Assembly (NCBI GenBank): GCA_022826925.1
Contig: JAJDTX010000104.1
Location: forward strand, 39,452-103,451
DNA: 64,000 nt
DNA from: Bryobacterales bacterium
GTDB lineage: Bacteria > Acidobacteriota > Terriglobia > Bryobacterales > UBA6623
Direction: 5' to 3'
Shown here: one piece after another, positions 1 through 9,247 of the stretch
Numbering within the stretch: position 1 is the stretch's first letter
How the letters are laid out: the number at the start of each line of letters is the position of its first letter
Program-made: the position numbers and the translations under genes
Notes under the pieces: generated by a model
What the model was told of the DNA's origin: nothing
Seen by the model: only the letters and a program-made list of their open reading frames with translations
Databases searched by the model: none

Positions 1-180
1 TCGCACCGGATCGCTCAGCTGCATTGTCTGTCCGGCTCCGCAGGCTGCCACAAGCCCGGACAACAACGCGCCCCGGAAGGCCAGCCGAATGCATCTGAAT
101 CGGACTGCTGCCAGCGCCCTTCGCGCGCGCGCACGCAGCTCCAGCCGCTCACGTTCCGACGACCTGCCATGTGCAGCCAC
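1..180 (-). CDS. Possible lipoprotein N-terminus, cut by window edge
   Basis: An open frame on the minus strand starts at a GTG (178-180), just downstream of the DUF1501-like gene, and runs off the left edge without a stop. It is Arg-rich, then has a hydrophobic stretch ending in LVAAC at about residues 43-47, which looks like a lipobox for lipoprotein export. There is no recognisable domain in the 60 visible codons, and no good ribosome binding site, so the start is uncertain. It would be the third gene in the same direction after the giant cytochrome-like gene and the DUF1501-like gene. Confidence 0.25.
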   Translation of the reverse strand, partial: MAAHGRSSERERLELRARARRALAAVRFRCIRLAFRGALLSGLVAACGAGQTMQLSDPVR

Positions 181-196
181 GCAGCGAGCCGGCCCC

Positions 197-1861
197 CTAC
201 ACGCCGTTCGCGAGCATAAAGGGCAAGTGGGACGATTCGTTCCTGCCGGCACCCTTTGGGTCCACTCCGGCCAGCTTGAGCGCCGTGGAATAGATATGGC
301 CGTGATTCGGCATGATGAACCCGTTCGACGGCTCGCTATAACCGTTCCGGAAATGCCCGTCGCGGTCGTAGCGCGGATCCAGATCCCCGGTCAGCGGGTG
401 GATGGGGATCGGCTGGAACGTCTTCTGCCCGACCCATCCGAACTGTGTGCCACGGCGGACGCGCGGGCCGAGGAACGCGCAAGAATTGACCGGGTTGTGG
501 GCGCTAATGTCTTGGGAGAGGATCTGTGTTCTTTTCTCGGCCTGGTCCAAGTCTGAATTCGCGAGGATACTCTTGATGCTGCCTCCCACGGTCCTTCCGA
601 ACTCGCTGGCCAGCACAATGGTCGTGAAGTCGTAATAGGATTTCCCCGTGTTTCTGTACTCGGTCTCCTTGAGTTTTCTCACGAACGTCTTGAGCGGAGT
701 CCAGAGCTCGTTGCGCATCATTTCCCGTTGGTCGAACGGGTAGCCGGAGAGGATCTTCTCGCGGGACCAGTGATGGTCGAATCCTCGGACCAGGCGGTTC
801 TCGAGCCACCCTGCACAGCTCAGGCCCTTGGTCATCATCTCGAACATCATCATGGCCTGCACGTTGATGTTGGGGGTGTACTTGCTGCGCGGCAGGGTCT
901 GGTTGATGAGTTCGAAGTGGATTTCCTCGTCACTTGGGTCGACCCGGAATTCCTCTCTCAGTCCCGGGTCGAGGAACATTGACCGGGTGTCGATGCTTCG
1001 GTCGCCGCTCTCGCTGAGCCGCTTGTAGATGTCCAAGGCCGACGCGAAGCTCTGGAGTTCCGGGCTGTTTTGATCGGCGAGCAGGGCACTGCGAGACTGC
1101 TCTAGGAAACTCTGGACGGAGTGGTTGCGCTCGTCAGTGCGCATCGAGACCGCCTGTTGGATCATTCGCCGGGTGAACTTCGGTGTCTGCGGGTAGATCA
1201 TGTGCGCCCAAGGGGGCCCGAGCGCATGGTAAATCCCCGTGCCCTCCGGATAGGCTGCGATGTCGAGCTCGCCATCGGACAGCCACCTGTGCCAGTTCAG
1301 GTTGGGCAGCAGGTACGGTCGTCCCGCCTCTGCGCAGAAGGCCTGTAGGACAGTTCGCTCGTCCGGTTCCCGCCTAGCCTTCATATCCACGGCGTACTGG
1401 CCGTAGTGGGCCTTGAAACGGTCCCGGGTGTGCCCGCTTCCCGTCAGGGCGCTGGAGAGGATCGCCATCTCCCCGAACAGTTCCCGGCCGTCTTCCGCCA
1501 GCGGGCCGTGAAAGATCTCGCCGTAACGGCGGAACTGCTCGGCAGACAGATCCTTGGTGCGGTAAATGTGTTCCGAGAGCACGCCCCAATCGTCTGGATT
1601 CCTGGGAAGGTCTGAGAAGTTGGCATCGTTGCGGGCAGGAACGACCGGGCCGAACATGTCATAGCTCATCCAGGCCCCTTCCATGAACCAGTAGACGAGG
1701 AAGCGAGGCTGCGACGCCTCTTTGGCATGATCCTTGACCGCGCCTGCCAACGCGGGGCTGACAGAGTCCAGGCCCCCGCTAAGCCAGTAGCTGAGGAAGT
1801 CGGTGGCTGCGAGGGCACCGGCCGCGCGGGCGCCTCTGGACAGGAACTTCCTCCGCTTCAT
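197..1861 (-). CDS. Exported DUF1501-like protein
   Basis: A protein of 554 residues starting MKRRKFLSRGARAAG, a twin-arginine-type export signal, so it probably acts outside the cytoplasmic membrane. I chose the ATG at 1861 because it begins directly at this signal; an in-frame TTG at 1879 would add six residues. The C-terminal half carries ASEFGRT followed by a conserved-looking NSCAFLGPRVRRGTQFGW stretch, as in DUF1501 (sulfatase-fold, function unknown). It lies 185 bp downstream of the giant cytochrome/golvesin protein in the same direction. Pairs of DUF1501/DUF1552-type proteins with planctomycete-cytochrome proteins are common in Planctomycetota and Acidobacteriota, which suggests a joint exported role. 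Function is not established. Confidence 0.75.
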   Translation of the reverse strand: MKRRKFLSRGARAAGALAATDFLSYWLSGGLDSVSPALAGAVKDHAKEASQPRFLVYWFMEGAWMSYDMFGPVVPARNDANFSDLPRNPDDWGVLSEHIYRTKDLSAEQFRRYGEIFHGPLAEDGRELFGEMAILSSALTGSGHTRDRFKAHYGQYAVDMKARREPDERTVLQAFCAEAGRPYLLPNLNWHRWLSDGELDIAAYPEGTGIYHALGPPWAHMIYPQTPKFTRRMIQQAVSMRTDERNHSVQSFLEQSRSALLADQNSPELQSFASALDIYKRLSESGDRSIDTRSMFLDPGLREEFRVDPSDEEIHFELINQTLPRSKYTPNINVQAMMMFEMMTKGLSCAGWLENRLVRGFDHHWSREKILSGYPFDQREMMRNELWTPLKTFVRKLKETEYRNTGKSYYDFTTIVLASEFGRTVGGSIKSILANSDLDQAEKRTQILSQDISAHNPVNSCAFLGPRVRRGTQFGWVGQKTFQPIPIHPLTGDLDPRYDRDGHFRNGYSEPSNGFIMPNHGHIYSTALKLAGVDPKGAGRNESSHLPFMLANGV

Positions 1862-1965
1862 TGCTTGTTCGAACCTCAACCCCGCCGGGCGTCGGTTCGA
1901 TTATAGGCTGGGCGCCCCGCGCGCTCAAGCACCTCCGGGGGGATTGACTGCATGCACGGGGAGTT

Positions 1966-2033
1966 GACCGTTGCCTGGTGCAGTTCTGAGCGTTCGAGCT
2001 TGGATGCGCAGCCGATCGCGGGAGGCAACGGTC
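1966..2033. repeat. Inverted repeat GACCGTTGCCT / AGGCAACGGTC
   Basis: Two perfectly complementary 11-bp arms at 1966-1976 and 2023-2033, with 46 bp between them. They sit just downstream of the stop of the giant minus-strand gene at 2047. The spacer is long for an intrinsic terminator and no T-tract follows, so this may be an mRNA-stabilising structure, a protein site, or chance. Confidence 0.3.
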
Positions 2034-2046
2034 GCCAGCGACGGGG

Positions 2047-5000
2047 TCAGGGGCTGCGCGGCTGGCCTCCGAATCGCATCGTTACCATCCGCTTGACGAG
2101 TGGACGGATTCGCAAGTCAGTGGAGACGGCGAAATCGTAGAGCGCCTTGTACTCATCTCTTTGGTCTTGGTATACGCGCAGTGGGCGATGGAACAGCATG
2201 TCGTGATGATGGTTGATGAATGCCCGCACGAACCGCTCCTTGCGAACCACTTGGGAGGCGAACGCGCTGAGGCCATCTCCTTTGAACGGATAGTCTGGAA
2301 CGACGCCCCGGTCGCTGTCGTCAATCGGCTGGTGGTCGTCATCCACGGTGCGGTAGTGCCCGTGGACATCCCAACGCTCTCTCTGATAGGCCAGGGGCGT
2401 TAGCAACTTGTGGCAGGAGTAGCAAATGCTGCTGGGATCCGTCGTGCTGACGACTTCGTCGCGGGCATCTTCAACCGCGTCGGACACCTCGAATTGCACG
2501 CCCAAGGCGAATGTCAGCACTTGGGCGGGATAGGTGAACTTCGGAAGGCCCGGCTTGCCTTCCAAATAGCCCTCCATCGTCAGGAATCCGGTGGGGCCGT
2601 GCACGGGTCGGCGCTCGATCCTGCGCCAATCCGGACCGACCGTGTAGTCGGCGGTAAACAGCTCTCGATAGGACACGTCGTTCGTCGCGATGTAGGTCCA
2701 GAGCCGCGCCGGTTCGTCGCTCGCCGGCGTGCCGCGCGACCGGAATACTCCGCGGGCGCGATGGAAGAAAAACTCCCGAAATTCCTCGGACGACAGATAG
2801 TCGTCGATCAAGGGCTCGATCTGCCCACCCCTCGAGAAGCGCCGCAGCTCGTCGTTGGTCGGAATTCTCCCCACCAGGTCGAGCGCAATCCGGACGAGCT
2901 TCCGTGCAGGCGTCGCGTTCTGGCTGTCGGTCGGCATCACGAACTCGGGATGCTGAAGCAGGGCTTCAATCAGCCCTGCCCAGCCGGGGCGAGGAGATTG
3001 CAGCGAGGGCACGGCAAAGCGGGGTGTCGGCGTGGCAGCGCCTTCAATGCGGAGACCGAGGTCGCTGGCGTCGTGGGTCCAGCGGAACGACAGCTGTTTG
3101 CCCCCGGGATGGTAGGTCCCGGTGGCATTGAGGAGCGCGGTCTCGCCAACATTGAAAGTCGGCGGCGCCTCCACGAACGCCACGGGAGCAAACGAACTTC
3201 CATGAACGTCGAACGGGACCCAATCGGCATGGGTGTGCCCTCCGGGCGTCCACACGTGCACGCTGTACCATCCAGGGCGGTACTCCCCGCCTTGCACGGG
3301 CCGGTAGCGGGCCCAGACTCGCTTGGAGGGATCGACAGTCTGATCCTTGATGGGTTCCCCGCTGTTGGCGGGAGGGTAGTGCAAGATATCCTCGCCGTAC
3401 ATCCGGCCCCGGCCTGGCAGGTTGCGCACGAGCTTGTCGGCAGCCCAGCCGCTGGAAGCCTCGAAGGCGTGTTCCGAGGAGTTGTCCACCACTATTTCCT
3501 GCCCACCGCCAAGCGGGACAAACTTCACTGCGTCGGCCACGATGACCTTGGACGCGGAATCCACCCCTCGGTTGCTGACTTCGACGAAGTCGCCCGGCCC
3601 TTCGAGCAGGACCTTTGCGAGGATCAGTTCCCACTGCGTCTCACCCTTCTCGTCAAGCGTGCTCTCGGACTGGTCCAGGAACGTCGTTGCAAAGCCCGGC
3701 GCCCGCCGCCTGTCTTGTGTGCCGGAGCTGGCCGCCACGCTCGCTGAATGAATTTCCACCAGCGCCGAGGTTGCTGCGCGGGGGACCCTCGGCCAGCTCA
3801 GGTAGACGTTGTACTCGCCGTCTTCCGGTATTCGCAGCGCGACAGTGGCAGATGCCAAGCGGTTATCCACGGTGCGCCGCTCCAGGTGGTTGCTTCCCAC
3901 CACATCGAGATCCATGTCGTACTTCTTCTTTGGCTCGCCCGCCCGGCTGCGCTCCCCGTCCTTTGCGACCGGCTCCCACTCGCCGGAAAACGTACATTCG
4001 GGGTCGAGATTGTCGAGGACGACCGCCTCATCCGATTCGATGCCGTTGAGGACCCGCACGAATCGCACGGCATCAAAGACCGTTATGTGGTTTCCGGGGC
4101 GGGCCACCAGGCGAACGAGGTGATCAGGATTGGAAGACTCGAAGGCGAAGGGGCGGTCTCCCACGCGAACCCACGGACTGCTGTCCGGCTCCGAAGTCTG
4201 GTCAATCAAGTAACGCGACACGGAAGCCTTGGCAGAGTCGAGGGCAACGTCGACTTGGCGGCGATCCCGGCGTCCATCGGGATCCTCGACGTTGAGGGTG
4301 AAGCGCACGATTCTGCGGTCCTCGGCCCGGCCCTGGAGGTCTCTCACCAAGTGCAAGGCCTGGTCAATCTCAGCCTCGGATGGCTTGGAGAAGAGAATCC
4401 GCTGGTAGAGCGTCCGCACGTTGCGGACGGCGGCCCGTCTTGCACGGTCAACGAAGATGTCCGGATCGAATCCTTCGAAGAGGACCCCGCCCGGGGCCGA
4501 AACGAAGCGCCGTGCCAGTTCGCGCGCGATTTCTTGCAGGCCGGAGACATAGCTCGCGGTCATCGTGCGGGTCTGGTCGAAACTGCTGCGGAAGTCCGCC
4601 CCGCCCAATGCTTGAGCTTTGTTGCTGAACAGGTCGTCCCCGGAGGCGGCGAGCCATTCGGGTCCGAAGAGGGTCTCAACGGACCGCCTGATCTGGAAAT
4701 AGCTCAGGCGGCGCTGTGCCCGGTCCGACTGTTCCTTTCCGTCGAACGGGAGCAGGAGGCTGCTAGGAAACCGTTCGTCAGGTTGATCGCCGGCACCTAG
4801 GCTCTCGCGATCCAGCCTTACAGCTAGGTCTCTGGCAAACCCTGCGATGTTGGCGATCTCGGAGTCGTCCAGAGCGCCGGACTTCGGCATGCGCAGGTCA
4901 GGATCCTGACTTCCTACTCGGCTAGGGATCGCCATCGGATCCGAGGGGTCCAGCAATCCCTGTTCCAGCATCAGGCTGAAGGTGGCATTGGGCGACTCGA

Positions 5001-5217
5001 GAACCTGAAAAGTCTGCGACGCTTGAGCGCTATGGCATAGCTTGCAGCCATTGGCGCTGCGTGCGAGCACGGGATAGATCTCCGTTCGAAAGCGCTCAGC
5101 AAGCTGCGCAAGCGAGCTAGTGCGGTCTACAGGCGCGCTAAGGGCCCCCGGGACTGTGGCAAGGAGGGCCAACGTCCAAGCCGCGCCGGTGGCGAGCAAA
5201 CGCGTCCGAACTTGCAT
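2047..5217 (-). CDS. Giant exported cytochrome/golvesin-like protein
   Basis: A 1056-residue protein with a clear signal peptide (hydrophobic residues 8-27, cleavage near ALSA). A CKLCH haem-type motif lies at residues 58-62 and a second CYSCH at about 932-936, in a C-terminal region resembling the DUF1592/DUF1588 family of planctomycete-type cytochrome proteins. The middle holds beta-rich segments of the golvesin/xanthan-lyase C-terminal type: one has the element DGEYNVYLSWPRV, and another begins IVVDNSSEHAFEASSGW. Such modules usually bind carbohydrate or matrix. It stands upstream of the DUF1501-like gene on the same strand. The combination suggests an envelope redox protein with adhesion or polysaccharide-binding modules; the substrate is unknown. 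No strong ribosome binding site precedes the ATG. Confidence 0.72.
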   Translation of the reverse strand: MQVRTRLLATGAAWTLALLATVPGALSAPVDRTSSLAQLAERFRTEIYPVLARSANGCKLCHSAQASQTFQVLESPNATFSLMLEQGLLDPSDPMAIPSRVGSQDPDLRMPKSGALDDSEIANIAGFARDLAVRLDRESLGAGDQPDERFPSSLLLPFDGKEQSDRAQRRLSYFQIRRSVETLFGPEWLAASGDDLFSNKAQALGGADFRSSFDQTRTMTASYVSGLQEIARELARRFVSAPGGVLFEGFDPDIFVDRARRAAVRNVRTLYQRILFSKPSEAEIDQALHLVRDLQGRAEDRRIVRFTLNVEDPDGRRDRRQVDVALDSAKASVSRYLIDQTSEPDSSPWVRVGDRPFAFESSNPDHLVRLVARPGNHITVFDAVRFVRVLNGIESDEAVVLDNLDPECTFSGEWEPVAKDGERSRAGEPKKKYDMDLDVVGSNHLERRTVDNRLASATVALRIPEDGEYNVYLSWPRVPRAATSALVEIHSASVAASSGTQDRRRAPGFATTFLDQSESTLDEKGETQWELILAKVLLEGPGDFVEVSNRGVDSASKVIVADAVKFVPLGGGQEIVVDNSSEHAFEASSGWAADKLVRNLPGRGRMYGEDILHYPPANSGEPIKDQTVDPSKRVWARYRPVQGGEYRPGWYSVHVWTPGGHTHADWVPFDVHGSSFAPVAFVEAPPTFNVGETALLNATGTYHPGGKQLSFRWTHDASDLGLRIEGAATPTPRFAVPSLQSPRPGWAGLIEALLQHPEFVMPTDSQNATPARKLVRIALDLVGRIPTNDELRRFSRGGQIEPLIDDYLSSEEFREFFFHRARGVFRSRGTPASDEPARLWTYIATNDVSYRELFTADYTVGPDWRRIERRPVHGPTGFLTMEGYLEGKPGLPKFTYPAQVLTFALGVQFEVSDAVEDARDEVVSTTDPSSICYSCHKLLTPLAYQRERWDVHGHYRTVDDDHQPIDDSDRGVVPDYPFKGDGLSAFASQVVRKERFVRAFINHHHDMLFHRPLRVYQDQRDEYKALYDFAVSTDLRIRPLVKRMVTMRFGGQPRSP

Positions 5218-5355
5218 CTGGCCGTGGCTGGCGGGAGCCAGTCCCGACTAGCGTAGCTGCTTCCCACGCCCGGTGTCATCGCCATTCTTGGGCGGGTGCG
5301 CACGATTGGCGAGAAGACCCGGTAGGAACTTCGCGCCCGCGACCTAGAATTCGAT

Positions 5356-5361
5356 TACGCT
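5356..5361 (+). promoter_or_regulatory. -10-like box TACGCT, 8 nt before ATG
   Basis: TACGCT lies 8 nt before the ATG at 5370. A TAGAAT at 5345-5350 is an alternative that would give a short leader. No -35 consensus is visible. Confidence 0.3.
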
Positions 5362-5369
5362 GGGAACAG

Positions 5370-6272
5370 ATGCGAGAGCAGATTCGAAACACGTTGTCCA
5401 GGCGTGAAGCGCTTCGCCCGCTGGCATTGTTGCCGTCCATGGCTTTAGCCGGCACTCCGCAAGCAGTCGGCCAGGATCCGAGGCTCAAGACTGCCATCTG
5501 TGCCTATTCCTTCCGCAAGGCGCTTGGGGACGGATCGCTGAGCTATCTGGACTTGGTGGACATGGCTGTCGAGCACCGCATCGATGGCATTGATTCGACC
5601 GTGTATTGGTTTCCTCGCGAGAACTTGGGCGGGTTTCTCGCTGCTTTCCGCCGCAAAGCCTACCTCGCGGCGGTAGAACTGCCGAGCATTGCGATACGTA
5701 CCGACCTCTGCCGCCCCGATGCGCGCGCTAAGGACAGGGAAGTGGCGTGGCTGCGGCACTGGGTGGATGTCTCGTACGAACTTGGCTCGAGCCACATCCG
5801 CGTGTTTGGCGGCAACGTGCCGCAGGGAAGCTCGGAGGACGAGGCCGCGAAGTGGGTGGCGGAGATCCTCAAGCGGGCCGGAGACTACGCGGCAGGCAAG
5901 GGAGTCGTGCTCGGATTGGAGAACCATGGAGGCATCACCGCGCGGGCCGAGCGCATCATCCAGATCGTGCGCGCCGTCGACCACCCGAACGTCGGCATCA
6001 ATCTCGACACGGGGAATTTCCGCAGCGACCCGTACCCGCAGATTGAGATGTGCCTGCCCTACGCCGTGAATTCGCAGTTCAAGGTCGAAATGCGGGACGA
6101 ACAGGGCAACCACACACCCTCGGACTGGGATCGCATCGTCCGGATGTTCGCCAACGCGGGATACCGCGGCTACATGGCCTTGGAGTATGAGGCGGCCGAG
6201 GATCCGTTCACCGCAGTACCGCGCCACCTTGCCCGACTGCGGAACTTGGCGGCGAAGTACGGCGAAGCTTGA
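5370..6272 (+). CDS. Exported xylose isomerase-like TIM barrel protein
   Basis: A 300-residue protein of the sugar phosphate isomerase/epimerase (AP endonuclease 2, xylose isomerase-like TIM barrel) family. The N-terminus SRREALRPLALLPSMALA looks like a Tat or Sec export signal. Candidate metal-binding positions are in GLENHGG, INLDTGNF, FKVEMRD and the final MALEYEAAEDP. Related proteins isomerise or epimerise free sugars and inositols; the substrate cannot be told from sequence. It is transcribed away from the giant cytochrome gene and ends 9 bp from the convergent TPR gene. Confidence 0.8.
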   Translation: MREQIRNTLSRREALRPLALLPSMALAGTPQAVGQDPRLKTAICAYSFRKALGDGSLSYLDLVDMAVEHRIDGIDSTVYWFPRENLGGFLAAFRRKAYLAAVELPSIAIRTDLCRPDARAKDREVAWLRHWVDVSYELGSSHIRVFGGNVPQGSSEDEAAKWVAEILKRAGDYAAGKGVVLGLENHGGITARAERIIQIVRAVDHPNVGINLDTGNFRSDPYPQIEMCLPYAVNSQFKVEMRDEQGNHTPSDWDRIVRMFANAGYRGYMALEYEAAEDPFTAVPRHLARLRNLAAKYGEA

Positions 6273-6281
6273 GCGGCCGGG

Positions 6282-7349
6282 CTAGTCGGGAAAGGGTCGC
6301 GACTGCACGGCCTCTAGAAAGGCTGGGTTCTGGCGCCGCAGCTTCAGCGACAGTTCCTTCTCCTCGCGCGCCTTGGCCCGATCGCGCAGCCGGAAATGGA
6401 CTTGTGAGAGCAGCAGGTGCGGCTGCGGATGGCGCGGCTCCAGCTCCACCGCGGCATCTAGGGCGTCGAGGGCTGCTTCCCAGTCCTTCAGGCCGATGTG
6501 TGCGCGGGCCAGGGCGATCCGGGCAGGCATGTAGTCGGACCGGAGTTCGATAGCCCTTTGCAGCGGTGCCAAGGCATCTGCGTACCGCGCCTGCTTGACG
6601 AGCCAATCGCCGTAGAAGAAGTGCGGTTCCTCGTAACCCGGGTCGAGTTCCATGGCGCGGCGGAGCAGCGGCAGTGCCTCGTCAAAGCGACCATCCTTTT
6701 GCAGGTGCCACGCAAGCTCGAAATTGGCGCGCGCCGAGTCGGGGAATCGCTTGGCGGCCTGCGATGCTAGGCCGAGTCCGTCGCTGAGGTTGCCGGCTTC
6801 CCGCAGAGCGTGAATCGTCATGTAGTGCAAGTCTTCGATCCCGGGCTGTAGCCGCAGCGCCCGCGCGGCGACTTCGGCAGCCTCGCGGTGATAGCGCCCC
6901 TTGCCGTACTCCACCGCCATGATCTGCATGAGTTTGAAGTGGTCGGGTCTTAGCTCGAGCGCGTTCCGCCAGGCCTGCAGGGCTTCGTCGCCCCGTCCGA
7001 GCTTCTGTGCGACCACGCCGCGCAGGTAGTGGGCGTTGAAGTCGTCCGGGTTGGACGCCGTCGCGCGCGCCAGCACTGGCGCGGCCTGTTCGAACTGGCC
7101 CGCCGAGAAGTGCATGTAGCCGAGATTGAATAACGCGGGGAAGTAGTCCGGGGACGCCTCTAGCGCTTGCCGCCAGAGCTTGGCCGCCTCTTGTGGCTGG
7201 CCGCCTTGAGCGAGAGCGAGCCCGCGGTCGGTCAGTGCGGCCGCGTCACCCGCTTGCGCTAGGGCCGCGATCGGAACGGCCGCCGCGAGAATCCCCGCTA
7301 GCGCCGCGACCGCGCGGCAGGGCGCAATTCCGGGCTCGCTGGCTGTCAT
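6282..7349 (-). CDS. Exported TPR protein, coupled to UnbV-type gene
   Basis: A 355-residue protein with a hydrophobic N-terminal signal (about residues 14-32) followed by back-to-back tetratricopeptide repeats, recognisable by the A..LW..AL...P.....L...G spacing through residues 35-340. TPR arrays are protein-interaction scaffolds. Its ATG overlaps the TGA of the upstream CRTAC1-type gene (7346-7349, an ATGA overlap), so the two are translationally coupled and probably work together in the envelope. Such UnbV/ASPIC plus TPR pairs are frequent in Acidobacteriota; the role is unknown. Confidence 0.8.
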   Translation of the reverse strand: MTASEPGIAPCRAVAALAGILAAAVPIAALAQAGDAAALTDRGLALAQGGQPQEAAKLWRQALEASPDYFPALFNLGYMHFSAGQFEQAAPVLARATASNPDDFNAHYLRGVVAQKLGRGDEALQAWRNALELRPDHFKLMQIMAVEYGKGRYHREAAEVAARALRLQPGIEDLHYMTIHALREAGNLSDGLGLASQAAKRFPDSARANFELAWHLQKDGRFDEALPLLRRAMELDPGYEEPHFFYGDWLVKQARYADALAPLQRAIELRSDYMPARIALARAHIGLKDWEAALDALDAAVELEPRHPQPHLLLSQVHFRLRDRAKAREEKELSLKLRRQNPAFLEAVQSRPFPD

Positions 7350-9097
7350 GGCTGAGCCTTGGCCGCGCCGGAGCCTTCGACGAGCAGCCAGTCGGCATCG
7401 GCCTGCACTCCCGGAAACGCCTCTTCTGCGCCGCTGGGCCAGCGGACGAGAATCGACTCGACCGCAGCTGCTTCCCCAAGCCCGAAGTGGGCGCGCAGAT
7501 CGTTGTGCGAGACATAGCTCGACTGGCTCATCACGGCACGGCTCTGGCTGCTCTCCCCCGCCTTGATGGTGATCAGCGCGCCAATCGCCGAATGGTTGGA
7601 GCGAGTGCCTTGGAGCCTGAAGCGCACCCAGTGGCGCTCGGTGCTCAGGTCGTTGCGCAACAACGAGACCGGCGCGGACATGTTCATCACTAGCACGTCC
7701 AGATCCCCGTCATTGTCGAAATCGCCGAAAGCGGCGCCTCGGCTGGACCGGATCTGGGCTAGCCCCGGGCCGGCGAGGGCCGTCACGTCCTCGAAGCGCT
7801 CCCCGTCAAGATTGCGGTACACCAGATTCGACTGCACGAACGTCTCGGCGATCTTGGTCTGGTGGTCAAGTTCGGGGTAGACGTGGCCGTTGACCTGGAA
7901 GATGTCCTGCCAGCCGTCGTTGTCCAGATCGACGAACTCCACGCCCCATCCGACGTACTGCGGATTGGAGGCAAGCCCGGCGCGGACGCAGATGTCCTCG
8001 AAGTACAGGCCCTCGTTGTTGCGGTAGAGATTGGGGTAGTCGTCGGCGAAATTCGTCTTCACCAGGTCGAGCCAGCCGTCCCCATCGAAATCGCCGACGC
8101 CCACGCCCATGCCGCCCTGCTCGAACCCGTGCTCGTTGAAGGCCACGCCGGTCTCGGTGGCGTAATCGGTGAAGGTGCCATCGCCGTTGTTGAGGAACAG
8201 GATGCTGGGCGTGGAATCGCAGGCGATGTAGATGTCCTGCCAGCCGTCCCCGTCAAAGTCCGCCGCCGCCGCCGTGAAGGCGTAATAGTCCCGTACGTCT
8301 CGCACCCCGGATGACTCGCTGACGTCCTCGAAGCGGCCGTCGCCGAGATTGCGGTAGAGAGTGACATTGCCGAATGGCAGGCCGCGCGGCCCGCAGTAAA
8401 CCGGCATTCCCTTCCACTCGCAGTTCGAAGTCTTGCCCGGCGGGGGAGCGGTCTTCGGGTCGAATTGCTGATACTGCGTCACCAGCAAGTCGAGCAGGCC
8501 GTCGCGGTCGTAGTCCACGAAAGTGCACCCCGAGCTCCACTGCTGCTGCGACCCCGCTACGCCCGCTTCGGTTGCGATTTCCGAGAAGGTGCCGTCGCCG
8601 TCGTTGCGATACAGGGCGTCGGTACCCCAATAGGCCACGAACAGATCGGTCGTCCCGCTGTTGTCAAAATCGCCGGCACACACCGCGCTACCCCAGCCCG
8701 AGCGCCGCAGTCCGCTAGAGGCGGTCACATCTTCGAAACCGTCTTCTCCGACATTGCGATAGAGACGGTTCGAGGGGGCGTCCGTATCGGGGAACCCCTC
8801 CAAGCGCGAGCCGTTGACCAAGAAGGCGTCCAGCCTAGAGTCGCCGTCGTAGTCGACGAATGCCAGCCCCGAGCCGTTGGATTCGATGATGTAGCGCTTC
8901 GCCTCCGTGCCGCCGTAGGTGAACTCCAGATCGAGGCCCAGCTCCCCGGCCGCGTCGCCGAAGCTCGCGTGCCAAGGCAGTCCGGAAGCTTGGACCGCCT
9001 TTACGGGCTGGGCATTGGAGCTAGCGACTCCTTGGGCGCGAAGGGCGGTCGGCAGCAGGGCAGCCAAGCAAAGCGGCAGCAACGACAGGCCTCGCAT
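7346..9097 (-). CDS. CRTAC1-family protein, FG-GAP/VCBS repeats with ASPIC/UnbV end
   Basis: A 583-residue secreted protein. The signal peptide is MRGLSLLPLCLAALLPTALRAQG; this ATG is preferred over an in-frame TTG at 9151. The body is a beta-propeller made of FG-GAP/VCBS repeats with many Ca-binding-like D.D.DG.D motifs (for example DYDGDSRLD and DFDGDGWQD). The C-terminus, about residues 490-575, matches ASPIC/UnbV: SNHSAIGA, then HFGLG, then ILVRWPSG. Extracellular calcium-dependent adhesion or binding is the usual guess for this family. It is followed by the overlapping TPR gene. Confidence 0.88.
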   Translation of the reverse strand: MRGLSLLPLCLAALLPTALRAQGVASSNAQPVKAVQASGLPWHASFGDAAGELGLDLEFTYGGTEAKRYIIESNGSGLAFVDYDGDSRLDAFLVNGSRLEGFPDTDAPSNRLYRNVGEDGFEDVTASSGLRRSGWGSAVCAGDFDNSGTTDLFVAYWGTDALYRNDGDGTFSEIATEAGVAGSQQQWSSGCTFVDYDRDGLLDLLVTQYQQFDPKTAPPPGKTSNCEWKGMPVYCGPRGLPFGNVTLYRNLGDGRFEDVSESSGVRDVRDYYAFTAAAADFDGDGWQDIYIACDSTPSILFLNNGDGTFTDYATETGVAFNEHGFEQGGMGVGVGDFDGDGWLDLVKTNFADDYPNLYRNNEGLYFEDICVRAGLASNPQYVGWGVEFVDLDNDGWQDIFQVNGHVYPELDHQTKIAETFVQSNLVYRNLDGERFEDVTALAGPGLAQIRSSRGAAFGDFDNDGDLDVLVMNMSAPVSLLRNDLSTERHWVRFRLQGTRSNHSAIGALITIKAGESSQSRAVMSQSSYVSHNDLRAHFGLGEAAAVESILVRWPSGAEEAFPGVQADADWLLVEGSGAAKAQP

Positions 9098-9247
9098 AGT
9101 GCAACCGGAAACGGCTCGAATCCTGAGTATGGCACAGCCTTCAGGCGTCAATGTCCGCAGCGAAGCGGTCGCACCTGCTCCGCTTCAGCCCCTTGTCGGG
9201 GGATCCCGCTGGCCATGCCGGGCCCCTTGGCTTGCCGCCGCATGCGG

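Noticed and set aside
1861..1910. tRNA-like T-loop GTTCGAACC / GGTTCGATT near the DUF1501-like gene
   Set aside because: Flanking bases do not form the T-stem and no acceptor or anticodon arm is present.
2410..3747. Long open frame on the plus strand, 445 codons, antisense to the giant cytochrome gene
   Set aside because: It has no family motif and lies wholly inside a gene with clear domains; GC-rich DNA often leaves antisense frames open.
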